Shown: positions 11,628-22,951 of the stretch, piece by piece | Position numbering within the stretch: position 1 is the stretch's first letter | Layout of the letters: each line of letters begins with the position of its first letter | NCBI GenBank assembly: GCA_032622095.1 | Contig: CP136067.1 | Coordinates: 58,571,899 to 58,635,898, forward strand | Origin: Siphonodentalium dalli | Taxonomy: Eukaryota; Mollusca; Scaphopoda; Gadilida; Siphonodentaliidae | Direction of reading: 5' to 3' | Length of the DNA stretch: 64,000 nt | The notes under the pieces: generated by a model | Told to the model about the DNA's origin: nothing | Databases searched by the model: none | What the model saw: only the letters and a program-made list of their open reading frames with translations | Made by a program: the position numbers and the translations under genes

Positions 11628-12690
11628 GATTTCCTGTATTATTGTATAATGTTACCTTGGATTTCTAGGACCTCCATATATAATGAAAAGTTGATTGATT
11701 ATTTAACAAACAAAAATGCTAATTATTAAAAAAATTTGGGATTACACAGTGTTTGTCCTATTTATCTCATTGGACCCACTGCATTCACACTTGAGTCGAC
11801 AGTGTGAGATATTTAGCGGTCGTTTCCCTGCAGAAAATAAACGGTGGGGGTTAATTATTATACGTAAATGGAAAAAGGGAATTTCGGTCTGGTTTAAACA
11901 GTATTTATTCAACCATCAATATTCAAACATGATTCAGATACGATGGCATGTTTCGGTTTAGAACATGCAGGGTGTCGGGGAGCTATCAACAAGCGGGTCA
12001 ACGCTTATAATAAGTTATCTCCTCAGCACAGAAAATATACAGATTATATGATGTAGAAATGTAGAAGGAGCGAATGGCACAAGGCCGAGTTGAAGAGAAA
12101 GAACAGGTTGGGTGAAAATTTAATATGTAGAGGTTGAGCTGCAAGTAGACCACCCCTCCCCTCTGCAGATTGTTGGTGATTGTGATAGAACTATATCAGT
12201 CCTTCAATTTTCCGGTTGTTTGCCATCATTCTGGATATTGGGGCTTTCTAGAGTTATCGGTCATTGATTCCAAGACGACCACCAAACTTGAATATCTGAA
12301 ATTTTAATTCGTAATTACTCAGGTAGTTAATGAGGTATTAAGACGTGCGATATGTCGTTCTATTGTTAATTGAGTACTCCTTATTTATAGGCATGATTAC
12401 AAGTCATATTTTCAAAATGGCAGCCGGAAGTAGAAAATATGACGCTTTATCACTTATATCTTCTAGATCAGTTGCTGCTGTTTGGAACTTGTTGAGAATT
12501 GTGACTTTATTTTGTATTTTTGTTTTATATTAACTGATCATTGGGGCAATGAAATAAAATATTCTTGGGGTCCTAGCCCCTTCCGATCCCTCAAAACTTT
12601 TGATTTTACAGAACGTGGTATCAAATTTCACAAACAAAATCACAAATTGGGATTCTAGTCATATTTCAACAAGGAATGAGCAGAACTGTG
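11628..12690. other. Unassigned AT-rich stretch
   Basis: No exon, RNA gene or clear repeat boundary was recognised. A phrase near 12,410-12,440 (AAAATGGCAGCC) resembles the ATGGCGGCC motif of the palindrome-associated repeats and may be a small fragment of that family. Confidence 0.35.
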
Positions 12691-12692
12691 TT

Positions 12693-13780
12693 ATGTAAGT
12701 GAGGCATAGAATTGTCAACCTATCGAAGACCAGTCTCCCAAAAAAGACAAAATTTCTGTTCAAAGGTAGAAGAATAGAAACAGTAAATAAATTTAATTAC
12801 CTTGGAATAATATTTTGCAAATCTGGATCATTCACGACGGCAAAAAAGGACCTGGCAGATAAAGCTACCAAAGCCATGTACTCAGTTATTGGAAAATCGC
12901 GAAAGCACTGTCTCTCGATCAAAAACAAACTTGATTTGTTCGACCTGCACGTTATGCCAATTTTATTATATGGTTGCGAGATTTGGGGTTTCGGTAACAA
13001 TGATATTTTGGAAAAAGTTCATCGAAAATTTATTAAGCATATTCTTAACCTCAGGCCATCTACTCCCAACTTCATGCTGTATGGGGAATGCGAGAGGCTA
13101 CAATTTACGTGTATATAAACACGAGAATAATAAAATATTGGTGTAAAATTATGAACAGTGCGGAGGTAAGATATCCCAGTATGAAATTAGCACAGACTAT
13201 GTTTGATATCAACGCTAATAATTTCCCTTTGTAACACAGAATCCATGATTTATTAGAACACTGTAACCAATTACATGCATGGCACATGGAGCGCATACCG
13301 GATACTGGCCAATTCGTTTCGTATATAAAGTGTAGTTTAATTTCACAATTCACAGATAACTGGGAAACTGATATGAACAACTCCAGTCGTGGTAAGATAT
13401 ACCAATTTTTTAAACATGACTTATCTTTTGAAAAGTATCTAACGTTGAACGTAGTAAACCGGATTATATTATGTAAATTTAGAACCAGTAATCACCATTT
13501 ACCGATTGAAACAGGACGCTGGCGAAAACCTGAACAAACTGACCGACTATGTCCACTCTGTAACTCCAGAAAGATTGGAGATGAATTTCATTATCTTCTC
13601 GAATGCGAGAGACTGTCACCCGAGCGACGGCGATTACTTTCAAAATTTACTAACAGAAAACAAAATACTATCACAATGAGTGAAATGCTTAACCAGAACA
13701 ATTCAACAGACATACGGAAATTGTGTGATTTTATTAAAATAATCAATCGTGAACTTATAAATTCGGTTAAGCTTGGGTAG
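12693..13780 (+). pseudogene. 5'-truncated, frameshifted non-LTR retrotransposon (LINE) 3' end
   Basis: Two open stretches in different frames give adjoining parts of one LINE ORF2. 12,699-13,118 encodes FNYLGI...SGSF, then LFD..VMPILLYGCEIWGF and a PNFMLYGE-type motif, typical of the region just after the reverse transcriptase palm. 13,286-13,780 encodes IILCKFRTSNHHLPIETGRW followed by CPLCNS...DEFHYLLEC, a C-terminal Cys/His motif of such elements. The catalytic YADD part is missing (5' truncation) and the frame is broken near 13,118-13,260. It is a dead copy. Clade assignment (CR1/Jockey-like) is a guess. Confidence 0.8.
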
Positions 13781-13948
13781 ATACTGAAAATGATAGTAAC
13801 TTACACTGTATTCATACGAAGCTAAGAAATGACGTGCGCAAGTGACTAAACCAGAGTGGAGACATACTCTTAATTATCGCTGGTAATATAATTGAGGGCG
13901 TCTATGCACCTTGGGTTGATCAATCATATGACACCATAGTATATCATA

Positions 13949-14575
13949 CTAGCCGATGAGCCCGACGTTGTCCGGGCTATTCAAAAACCAAATTTCAAGT
14001 CGATAGCTCCACCCGTTTCCGAGATTTGGTCTGCGCATGCGCGAAGCTGGCGTCGCACGGGCTCGGCGACCCGATACAATTCGTATCCGGGGCAAGATAA
14101 ATTCACATAGCAAATTTCAAGTCGATAGCTCCACCCGTTTCCGAGATCTGGTCTGCGCATGCGCGAAGCTGGCGTCGCACGGGCTCGGCGACCCGATAAA
14201 ATTCGTATCCGGGGCAAGATACATTCACATAGCAAATTTCAAGTCGACAGCTCCACCCGTTTCCGAGATCTCGTCTGCACATGCGCGAAGCTGGCGTCGC
14301 ATGGGCTCGGCGACCCGATAAAATTCGTGCAAGATACATTCACATAGCAAATTTCAAGTCAATAGCTCCACCCGTTTCCGAGATCTCGTCTGCGCATGCG
14401 CGAAGCGGGCGCCGCACGGGCTCGCCAATACGACAACGACGACCGCCTGGTCAAACTACACACACGTACCAAGTTTCGCCCCGATCGGTCGAGAATCGTA
14501 GATTTGTATAAATGACATACATACATACAGACAGACAGACAGAGGTCTTCAAAACATATAGGAGATATGGCAAGA
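13949..14575 (-). mobile_element. Non-autonomous Helitron-like element, inverted copy
   Basis: Read on the minus strand, the 3' end has a GCCCGGACAACGTCGGGC hairpin, then CTAG and T (13,948-13,952 region); the 5' end is about 14,575 (TCTTGCCATATCTCC). It is the reverse complement of the 119-511 element, but its core is expanded to about 3.7 units of a 122-bp tandem repeat (13,990-14,440). Three units keep a perfect GCGCATGCGC (14,033, 14,155, 14,392). The open frames here are repeat artefacts with the 122-bp period. Confidence 0.65.
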
Positions 14576-14599
14576 AACGTGAGCAAAAAGTTAAGGGGG

Positions 14600-15590
14600 T
14601 ATGTTTTTGTCCCATATAGAAGGCCTTGACACAGAGCGGGACAAGCGTTACAAAAGCTGATAAAAGATATTTTTATTTTTCATCGTTAGCTGCGTCTCAG
14701 TAGTAACCCTTGGGACAGAGCGATACAAGCGTTACAGAAGTTTAAGGAATCGTTTTTATTTCTAGTGATTATCTGCGTCCCAGTAGTAACCCTTTATACA
14801 GAGCGATACAAGCGTTACATAATCTTATAGAGGAGATTTTATTTCTAAGAATCGTTTTTATTTCCCATCGATATGTGCGTCCCAGTATTAACCCTTGATA
14901 CAGAGCGATACAAGCGTTACATAAGCTTAAGGAATCGTTTTTATTTCTAGTGATTATCTGCGTCCCAGTTGTAACCCTTGATACAGAGCGATACAAGCGT
15001 TACAGAAGTTTAAGGAGTCGTTTTTATTTCTAGTGATTATCTGCGTCCCAGCAGTAACCCTTGATACAGAGCGATACAAGCGTTACAGAATCTTATAGAG
15101 GTGTTTTTATTTCCCATCATTATCTGCGTCCCAGTAGTAACCCTTGATACAGAGCGATACAAGCATTACAGAAGTGTAAGGAATCGTTTTTATTTCTAGT
15201 GATTATCTGCGTCCCAGTAGTAACCCTTGATACAGAGCGATACAAGCGTTACAGAAGTTAAAGAATCGTTTTTATTTCTAGTGATTATCTGCGTCTCATT
15301 AGTAACCCTTGATACAGAGCGATACAAGCGTTACAGAAGTTTAAGGAATTATTTTTATTTCTAGTGATTATCTGCGTCCCAATAGTAACCCTTGATACAG
15401 AGCGATACAAGCGTTACAGAATCTTATAGAGGTGATTTTATTTCTCATCGTTATCTGCGTCCCAGTAGTAACCCTTGGGACAGAGCGGGACAAACGTTAC
15501 AGCAGTTTAAGGAATAGTTTGTATTTCTCATCGTTATCTGCGTCCCAGTATAGTGACCCTTGGGACAGTGCGGGCAAACAGTCTGACAAA
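14600..15590. repeat. 83-bp satellite array, about 11-12 units
   Basis: The phrase GAGCGATACAAGCGTTAC recurs at spacings of 83 bp (copies near 14,731; 14,814; 14,916; 14,999; 15,082; 15,165; 15,248; 15,330; 15,413; 15,496), with one interval of 102 bp. Each unit also has TTTTTATTTCTAGTGATTA and TGCGTCCCAGTAGTAACCC. The array starts immediately after the Helitron-like element. No coding frame. Confidence 0.9.
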
Positions 15591-15989
15591 ACTTTCCAGT
15601 CGGAGGCGCGTGGAATACACCATTCCATACATCTTGGAGAATCCTTCGACTGACAACATTTGTCAGAATGTTATAGAAAACAAATGTGAATTTGGACATA
15701 AATGAGGTATAAGTTTGTTTGAAAAATAGTATAGCATCTGCTCGTAGCTGTCAAAATAACATGTCATATCTGAGTTTAATACCATTTTCCCTCGCTTCTG
15801 GTCGTGTTTTAGATCGCTTCGGACATTTTGTATGCGTGATACCCATCAACTCGAAACCACGTGATTCCCCACCGTGATATTACCTGTGTTATTTTACAAT
15901 ATTTTAAAGTTATGAGCCCGTGCAGTGAAAACCTATGTTAACTAAACTAAAAAGTCATGTCCAGATGCAGGATGGTCCAGATATGTCCT

Positions 15990-17336
15990 AACATCCATAT
16001 TATATGCCAGTATCCAAAGATATAGGCACATACCCATTTTCTATGATGGACCCTTAAAATGATGAACCCCAAATTTGGCTCAAAATGACCGCCAAAATAT
16101 GGAAAATTGTAGATATTGCCCCAGCGTGTCCTTCAATTGCTTACACGTTATGGTTGGTGAATAACATGGGCTATTCTGCCTTATATACATTGAAAAATAA
16201 CATGTCTGATTCACCTTGGTTAATTGTTAATATTGTAACCACTGACACCATTTAAAAAAAAGTTAAATATAACTAACGTTGGTATGAAAGGTGTTTATTG
16301 TTTTTGATCTATTTTAAATATGTCACACTAAGGTGTTTTTAGACCAAATTACTCAAGATTGCAACCAACTTGGATAAAAAGTTAATGTTTCACATATACC
16401 CGGAACATTATTCTCTACTGTTCGGAAAAGTTAGCAAATTGTGAGTCACTTGGTTACTAGGCATGTTAGGTAATCCACTGACAACTACATATTCTATCTG
16501 GTTGTCCCAGTTATGTGGCATGACAAATTCATTTAAAAGTTGCAGTATGGAATTTTGCCAAAATCCTCTTTTGGGATTCTGGCCATATTTTTGAAAGAAA
16601 TGGGCAGAACTTTGAAACGAAACTGAGATGAACCATAATATGTGGCTATTCTGGCCCATTAGGATCAAAATTGATCAACTTGATACAAGAGGGAGATCAA
16701 GATGGCAGCCAGGGAATTACTGTATGGTCATAGGTGATGTGAATAGGTACACATGGAGTTAATTTATGGTCACGAATGATGTGAATATGAAAAAAAGACT
16801 ATGACCATAGAGTACATGAGTGGGGTGTCCATTGTGAGATGTTTAGGTATACAAGTAGTGGCTGTATGGTCATGCATGAGGTGAATGTGTATACATGGAG
16901 TGACTGTATGGTTGTATGTTTATGTGTGGATGTACGGGTATACATGACTGATGTATGGGCATTGGTGTGGTGTATGGATATAACGAGAGTAGCTTCATGG
17001 CAATTTCTGTGTTTATGTATATATGGGGTGACTGTATGACCATGGGTGGGATGGACAGGTGTAGATTGGGTGGCTGTATTGTCACAGGTGGATGTACATG
17101 TATGCGTGTGTTGTCTGTGCGATCATGGGTGGGGTATATGGATAAATAGGGAGTGGTTGAATGATTATGTATATATGTGTACATGGAATTAAAGTATACG
17201 GCCGTGAATTAAGTGTATATGCATGCCCGGCGTATAGCTGGGTGGTCGTTGGCGAGCGTGTGGATATTTAGGGAGTGCCCTTGTGGTAATGGGGGATGTA
17301 TATTTATATATGTCGTGTATGTATATTGTCATTGCT

Positions 17337-17423
<87 letters not shown>

Positions 17424-18010
17424 GAGAGTGTCTATGATAATGGATGAGTATACATCGAGTGTCTGAATTGTCATGTGTGGGGTGTATGTGCAAGTCTGAA
17501 AGTTGTGAGTGACCGTGTGTGCGGGATATTTGTACATCTGGAGGGATGTATGGTCATTGGTGATGTGAATATGCACACCTTGAGTGACTCTATGGTCATG
17601 GGTGGTGTGTATATGTATATATCGAGTGGATATATGGCCATGGCATGGCTGAATCGGTATACAGGGAGTGACTGTATGGCCAATGGTGATGTAAATATGT
17701 GTATAGGGAGTGACTGCATGATCATGAATGTGGTCAATAGTTATACAGGAAGAAACTATATGGTCATGTGTCAGGTGTAGGAGTATACCTGGTGTGCATG
17801 TATGGTGACTCATGGCTGTATGGTCATGTGTGATAAATATACGGGTATACACAAGTGTGGTCATGGGTGAGGGGTATGTGTATACAACGTGTGGCTATAT
17901 GGCCATTGGTGAGGTGCATATGTATACCTCAGGTAACTCTATGGCCATGCGTGGGGTGTATATATGTCTATCTTTATTAGCCGGGGGATGCTTTTTATAT
18001 ACGCACTTTT
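15990..18010. repeat. Single arm of the palindrome family: ~0.7 kb unique part plus ~1.3 kb minisatellite
   Basis: 15,990-16,690 matches, in order, the outer part of the inverted-repeat arms at 44.0-44.65 kb and (reversed) 46.85-47.55 kb. Shared phrases include CATATACCCGGAACATTATT and ATGGGCAGAACTTTGAAACG. From 16,690 a degenerate ~50-65-bp repeat begins (ACTGTATGGTCATGGGTGAGGTG... GTATACATGGAGTG), as in those arms. A (TA)n tract occupies about 17,339-17,420. It ends near 18,010 at sequence resembling the palindrome centre. Non-coding; the His/Thr/Tyr-rich open frames are translations of the repeat. Confidence 0.75.
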
Positions 18011-19136
18011 TGTACAAACAGGGAAATTGCATTAAATAGAATGATTCATGTGAACCCACCACTCCACAAATCGCGAAAATTATTTCTTTTGGAAACTTTG
18101 TGAATGTTTTTGTTAATATCCTCCATTTTTAATTCGTGGTATTCCTTACTCGTACTAATATTCGAGCAGTACTATTTTTCGCTCAGTTTTGAATTCGCGC
18201 ACTTTACATTCGCGCACCCATCTGCGCGAATTCAAACCTGACTAAAATATTTTCGTTAAAGTATTGTATCTTATGACAGTTTAAGTTATTATTGAAGTTT
18301 AAGTTTAAGTTTAAGTTTAAGTTCTCAGTCGTATATTAAACTTATTTAAACACGACCACAGCGGATTTACATCGTGGAGACCATGACTGCAAGCATCATA
18401 ATTTTTGTTGAGGTGATGGATGTTTATAAATATGCTCCAAATAATTATTCTGATATTGAAATATATAGTGATGGACATTAACTCGAAATGACATTAACTC
18501 GAAAACAGACAACCACAACGGCAAAGGCAAAAATCAACACTTGACTGCGGGTTGTGATGACATAACTAACGCAGTCTGTATGATTACGGTGTCACGCCAG
18601 GGTGGAGAATGGGGGATGTGCATTCGTGCACATTTATCTTGAATATGTGCATTTCTTACAAGCATTTCATCATCTTCGACGTTACCGTGATTGTATATCG
18701 CTTGGCAATGAGTAAAGGTTTTGATTTTTTTTATGTTGGTTGACCGAATGTAAATATATGACTTCACGTACAGGCGTAATTACATATTCAGTGTTCAACG
18801 TTTCGTAATGTATGTTACTCATCAACATAGCCCTCTTGTTTTCCCTGTGGTATATTTAAATTCAGAGTCGTACTATTATTCGTTCAGTTTTAAATTCGCG
18901 CGCCGACGGGTGCGCGAAAAAGAGTACTGCGCAAATTTAAATACGAGTAAGGTACTCATCAACTGCATGGAGACCACATGCATGATTCCCTACCGTGGCA
19001 CCGGAAACGTTCTACTGTTCTACTCCCCAGCCAGTTTTCACGTTGTAGGTATGTATTGTTAAACATTAGTGATGTCACAAATTCAGATTAGGCGATATAT
19101 GAACAAACACTTTGGTTCGTTATAATGCATACATAC
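18011..19136. other. Intergenic or intronic spacer with small fold-back fragments
   Basis: Two related segments (18,140-18,235 and 18,850-18,955) contain inverted TTCGCGC/GCGCGAA cores with TACTCGTA-type flanks, probably short fold-back elements. (TTTAAG)n, about five units, lies near 18,297-18,322. No exon was recognised; further 3' exons of the EGF gene, if in this window, were not found. Confidence 0.4.
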
Positions 19137-19271
19137 CTATCGTGGTCTGACATTCTGGACCAATTCTGTCCGATGGACAACTGCAACTTCCTGATACATG
19201 ATCACACACTTCGTTTTGTGAACAGGTGCAGTTGTGACCACATCCATCGCCAAATGTCCCTGCCGGACACC
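19137..19271 (-). CDS. EGF-like exon (3'-most found) of MEGF/SREC-like gene
   Basis: A 135-bp exon on the minus strand between an acceptor ...TATTGACAG and a donor GTATGT. It contributes 2 bases, 44 codons and 1 base, so it is symmetrical phase 1-1, the standard format for shuffled EGF exons. The translation has the laminin/MEGF-type spacing: CPAGTFGDGC, HNCTCSQNEVC, GSCSCPSDRIGPEC. EGF-like repeats of this type build the extracellular part of scavenger and engulfment receptors such as MEGF10 and SREC; that role is inferred. The next exon downstream was not identified, so the gene probably continues past this point. Confidence 0.8.
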   Translation of the reverse strand, partial: GVRQGHLAMDVVTTAPVHKTKCVIMYQEVAVVHRTELVQNVRPR

Positions 19272-19946
19272 CTGTCAATAAAATAAAATCTGATGTTCTG
19301 ACCATTTTAACCAATATATGAAGATCTAACCCTTCTTTACTAAATACGCATTGACAAGTATAGTTCTCTTATGAAATATTCAAATAAGTTTGAACTTATT
19401 AAGTAAGCATTTCCCACTATATGAATAGGAATAATTCTGGTCTTGTGTTATCTTTTTTTTTCTGTCTGTCGTCTGCTTATATTTCTTGAACGCCCTCCAA
19501 ATAAATAATGTATATACCATTCCAATATATACCTTTATAACTGGGTTGGAGAACCCATATAGTATAGAAAGGATATTTCGTGGTTCCTGTGGTTCAGAGG
19601 CTTGCAGCTACACTTTTTGAGAATAAACCACATGATTAAGGAAGGTATCTATATCGTTTCTATTCGATTTAAATCACAGGAACCTTTTGGGAAAGTTAGT
19701 TTAAATTTATCTCCCGTGGACCTAACGTATCAGTCTAGCTATATGTAGCCACATAGAGACACAAATGAATTAGAATTATCACCTTAATTTAGAATTGAAA
19801 ATATACTTATTGGTGGTTTACGGTTTGTGAATATCTTAAGTTTCCCCATGATGAGGATAGTGAAGCTACTACATGCAGTAGGTTATATAAGTTGAAAAAA
19901 AACTATGGTTATTTGTTCGTTGTTTTGCCATTTTTCTAACAATTAA
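19272..19946. other. Intron of the EGF gene
   Basis: AT-rich. It contains one copy of a ~70-bp repeat (GAACGCCCTCCAAATAAATA, about 19,489-19,560) whose sister copy is inserted in the TTAA element at 20,049-20,115. Confidence 0.5.
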
Positions 19947-20417
19947 AGATGCATAATCCGATTAAGCGCCCCTCAATTACCATTTATTTGGATTCGGGGT
20001 TAAACAATATTTGATTCGAGTCGAGGAACCAACCTATCAAAGCTCTTTTGAACGCCCTCCAAATAAATAATATATATACCATTCCAATATATACTTTTAT
20101 AATTGGGTTGGAGAACCCATATTAAACAATTGTTAGATATCGATTTTTTAAATCTATTATTTTTCACCAACGAGAATTATTAGTGGCACAGTAAACAGTC
20201 GACGAGCCGACGGTCTCGGGCCAAATTGCGGATGAATGTTGATAAATAACACGTTTCGGACAATTTTATACTATAGTTGACAGTGGTTAACATTATGTTT
20301 GGGCAATTAATCGATTCTGATAACTGAAGCGGCCTTTCTAAATATGTTGTTGTTGATGTTGTTGTCGTTGTTGTTGGAATCTGATTATATGGGGACCATC
20401 GAATCGGATTGAGTACT
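19947..20417. mobile_element. TTAA-flanked MITE in an EGF-gene intron
   Basis: 471 bp, starting AGATGCATAATCCGATTAA and ending AATCGGATTGAGTACT, with TTAA on both sides (19,943-19,946 and 20,418-20,421). It carries a second-hand insertion of a ~70-bp repeat (about 20,049-20,115). No coding capacity. Confidence 0.8.
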
Positions 20418-20477
20418 TTAATATATTGATATATAAAAGGGGCCCAAAATAAGCATGTATGTTTCAAGTAATCTTAC

Positions 20478-20606
20478 TTTGCTCGCAGCTGTCGCCTGTC
20501 CATCCAGGTTGACATGAACATACACCAGTCACACGATGGCATGTGGAGTTGTTTACACACGAACATTGACTGCTACAGTGTTGACCATACGTTCCCTCTT
20601 CACAAA
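20478..20606 (-). CDS. EGF-like exon of MEGF/SREC-like gene
   Basis: A 129-bp exon, 2 bases + 42 codons + 1 base, phase 1-1. The acceptor follows a CACCACCCTCTTCCAG tract and the donor is GTAAGATT. It reads CEEGTYGQHCSSQCSC, then NNSTCHRVTGVCSC and QPGWTGDSCE, a textbook MEGF-type EGF/laminin-EGF hybrid with the GW.G..C ending. Same strand and phase as the exons at 19.2 and 25.4 kb, so they can be spliced together in any combination without shifting frame. Confidence 0.88.
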
Positions 20607-20827
20607 CTGGAAGAGGGTGGTGCAGAAATTTTTGACGGCAGATCACATAATTTACCAATAAGAACCCATGCATATTATAGTGTTTGTCCAAACCCAACAT
20701 CGTTCAAGGCTCCACTTATTTGAAAATAAGTTACTATAGGCATAGCCATGCATCATTGTGTGCGGCCCAGTGACTCGACCAACAACATGTTCGTGTACCA
20801 CAATGCTTTTTACACAAAATACCATTA

Positions 20828-21194
20828 GGCGACACCAATTTTTAAGTCTGGTTTACGAACATGTGGGGAGAAAAAAAGTAGATGCAGGAGGGAAAAAAAT
20901 AAAATTGTCCCCCCAATTTATATCAAGTAAATCGTGGAATTTACATAAATTTTACAAAAATTGTGAAAAAATGTTTTTGAATGAAATTCTGAACCAAACA
21001 AGACATTTCTTGTCATGAAATACATGAAAATATGGATCTGTAAATGATTATAAGTAGAAGCGGATGCGACAGCACATGAAAATCAGTACACATGTAAAAA
21101 ACATTTGGGAGAAAAAAGTTTAATTTTTTTTCATGAAATGGAAAAAAAAGTTGTAGGAGGTGTTCGTAAACCAGACTTAAAAATTGGTGTCGCC
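20828..21194. mobile_element. PIF/Harbinger-like MITE with TTA target duplication
   Basis: A 367-bp element with perfect inverted ends of about 34 bp starting GGCGACACCAATTTTTAAGT. Both ends are flanked by TTA (20,825-20,827 and 21,195-21,197). A 3-bp TTA/TWA target site with GG-starting TIRs fits the PIF/Harbinger superfamily. The interior is A-rich and non-coding. Lies in an EGF-gene intron. Confidence 0.8.
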
Positions 21195-21300
21195 TTAGGC
21201 CTGTTCTAAAATGTTCACGTTATGCCGCGGTGACGCTTTGTTCCAAAGTTAAGTTCCCTGCTACGCTAGTATGAGTAGTATCATTGTGCATGTACACACG

Positions 21301-22467
21301 TAGTCCAAGTCTTCTCGTACTAAAACCGGCTAAGATATTGGGATGGAGGTGCCGGTCTTTAGTCCGAGTTCCAGGCCCATGCATTCTTATGACACGACTT
21401 AAGCGTTAGTGACCCGCTCAAATAAAACCACAATTATATGAAATAAAATATCACAATTGCGACAATAAACGGATATTTTCCGTAGAAGACATGCTATTTT
21501 GTCTGAAACCCACATCAGTTGTGAATTTAAAACGGTAATTTAATGCGAAAAGAGACATTTACCTCAATGTTTACAATTTTTTAAAAGTATGCGAACTCGG
21601 TTGACCTCGCGAACTGTGTTCGGCATTTTCCGTTGAAAATATTCCGTAGATTTTGGACAACAACGCAAATTACGATGAATTCTCCATTGTAATCGTAATT
21701 ATGTGTGTCAATAAATAAAATAGATTAATTAAACATTGGAGATATAAATGTAATACACTAAATAAATGAACCTTAAGTTTGAAAAGTCCCACTAAAACGG
21801 AAGAACTATATTTCGAAACTGTGTGATTCGGTTCTCCGATTATTTTATCAACACAGTTGTCAAAATGCACATCACACGCATGGCAACTTGGCAAGTCAGA
21901 CACAAGAGTTCTAATTTGCTCCAATTTTGACAAGTTGCTTGCGAAAATTGTCAACAAAACTACCGTTCTGATCCTCCATTATGTCATTAAGTTTTTAGTG
22001 CGGGAATTGTTCTGAAAGCACATAGAAAACTGGACTTTCGGGCGATCGGTTTTCGCCATTTTTGTTCGGAAAACCCGCGCTATATATAGAAACGGAAAGT
22101 AGAATTCCCAGAACAAACAGCGGATTATGCCGAACTTATTCGGACCACTTCGGCTTTCGGTTAAAACGTAAACAAACAGAGAAACAAATCGATGTTTGTG
22201 TCAATCAACCGGAATATTCTATGTGTAATTTAACATTAAAGTTAGATTATTATACACCATTATGACCATAAGATGTAAGCCTTTCCGATGTATATAGCAT
22301 CATGTATTGATTTGCTAGGTAAATCGAGTAAAATACACCACAAATTCCCGCCACAGATCGTGGGCGTAAGTCGTGTCATAGGATTGGTATACAAGTGGTC
22401 TTGGACTAAAGACCGGCACCTCCATCCCAATATCTTAGCCGGTTTTAGTACGAGAAGACTTGGACTA
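21301..22467. mobile_element. Mutator-like non-autonomous TIR element, copy B (inverted relative to A)
   Basis: 1,167 bp with the same TIR as 8,687-10,050 (TAGTCCAAGTCTTCTCGTAC) and a perfect 9-bp target duplication GTACACACG (21,292-21,300 and 22,468-22,476). The interior is the reverse complement of copy A, so the two lie in opposite orientation about 11 kb apart. Its minus strand keeps an open stretch (21,670-21,957) with LPSCHACDVHFDNCVDKIIG, which is broken in copy A. Confidence 0.85.
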
Positions 22468-22728
22468 GTACACACGATACTGAGGAAACCCCTCATTTTT
22501 TTTTATTTAAGGGGGAGACGCACATTTTGCATAGATCCAGCCAAAAATGGCAAGAGGTTTTCAACAAAGAATTTCTCTGGATCTCTCCGGCAAAAAATCT
22601 TGAATTTCTCATATCATCATCTTCATTGTATATAGAATCTGAGCAATTGTGAAGAGACAACAAAAATAATGGATTTTAATACATTTGAGATGTTAAAAAT
22701 ATTATTTTATTTTTTGTCCCTTTTGGTA
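22468..22728. other. Spacer with candidate polyadenylation signal on the minus strand
   Basis: Minus-strand AATAAA (plus coordinates 22,706-22,711) lies 18 bp after the stop codon of the candidate exon at 22,729-22,949. Otherwise unassigned intronic sequence. Confidence 0.35.
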
Positions 22729-22949
22729 TCAAGAACTGCTAGAATAATTAATAATTTCACACAAAACTCCAATTACCAAATAGCTTATTGTCTTGGCTCT
22801 ATGAGAGGAGGCTTCATTTTTATCATAATGTTGAGTTAGATTTTTAATTGCATAATACAACATCATACCCCCATATATTATAATGAAGAATAAAGCAGTC
22901 ACAAATATTCCAGCCCAATTAAAACAAATTTGATATGCAGTGTGGTCCA
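22729..22949 (-). CDS. Possible alternative terminal exon with a transmembrane segment
   Basis: Minus-strand open frame of 73 codons with stop. A possible acceptor AG (22,950-22,951, after TTATCTCTGCTTG) would enter in phase 1, matching the phase-1 donor of the EGF exon at 25,343. The translation has a strong hydrophobic stretch, AGIFVTALFFIIIYGGMMLY, followed by a polar NLTQHYDKNEASSHRAK segment, then the stop and AATAAA 18 bp further. This would give a short membrane-anchored isoform. The acceptor is weak and the sequence AT-rich, so a chance open frame is quite possible. Confidence 0.3.
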
Positions 22950-22951
22950 CT

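Noticed and set aside
14600-15590. Possible cluster of small RNA genes in the 83-bp array
   Set aside because: No clover-leaf, box or promoter elements; the even 83-bp period and gradual divergence fit a satellite.
16839-18039. Open frames rich in Tyr, His, Thr, Met and Val on both strands
   Set aside because: Produced by the GGTCATGGGTG / GTATACATGG minisatellite and the (TA)n tract, which stay open in many frames.
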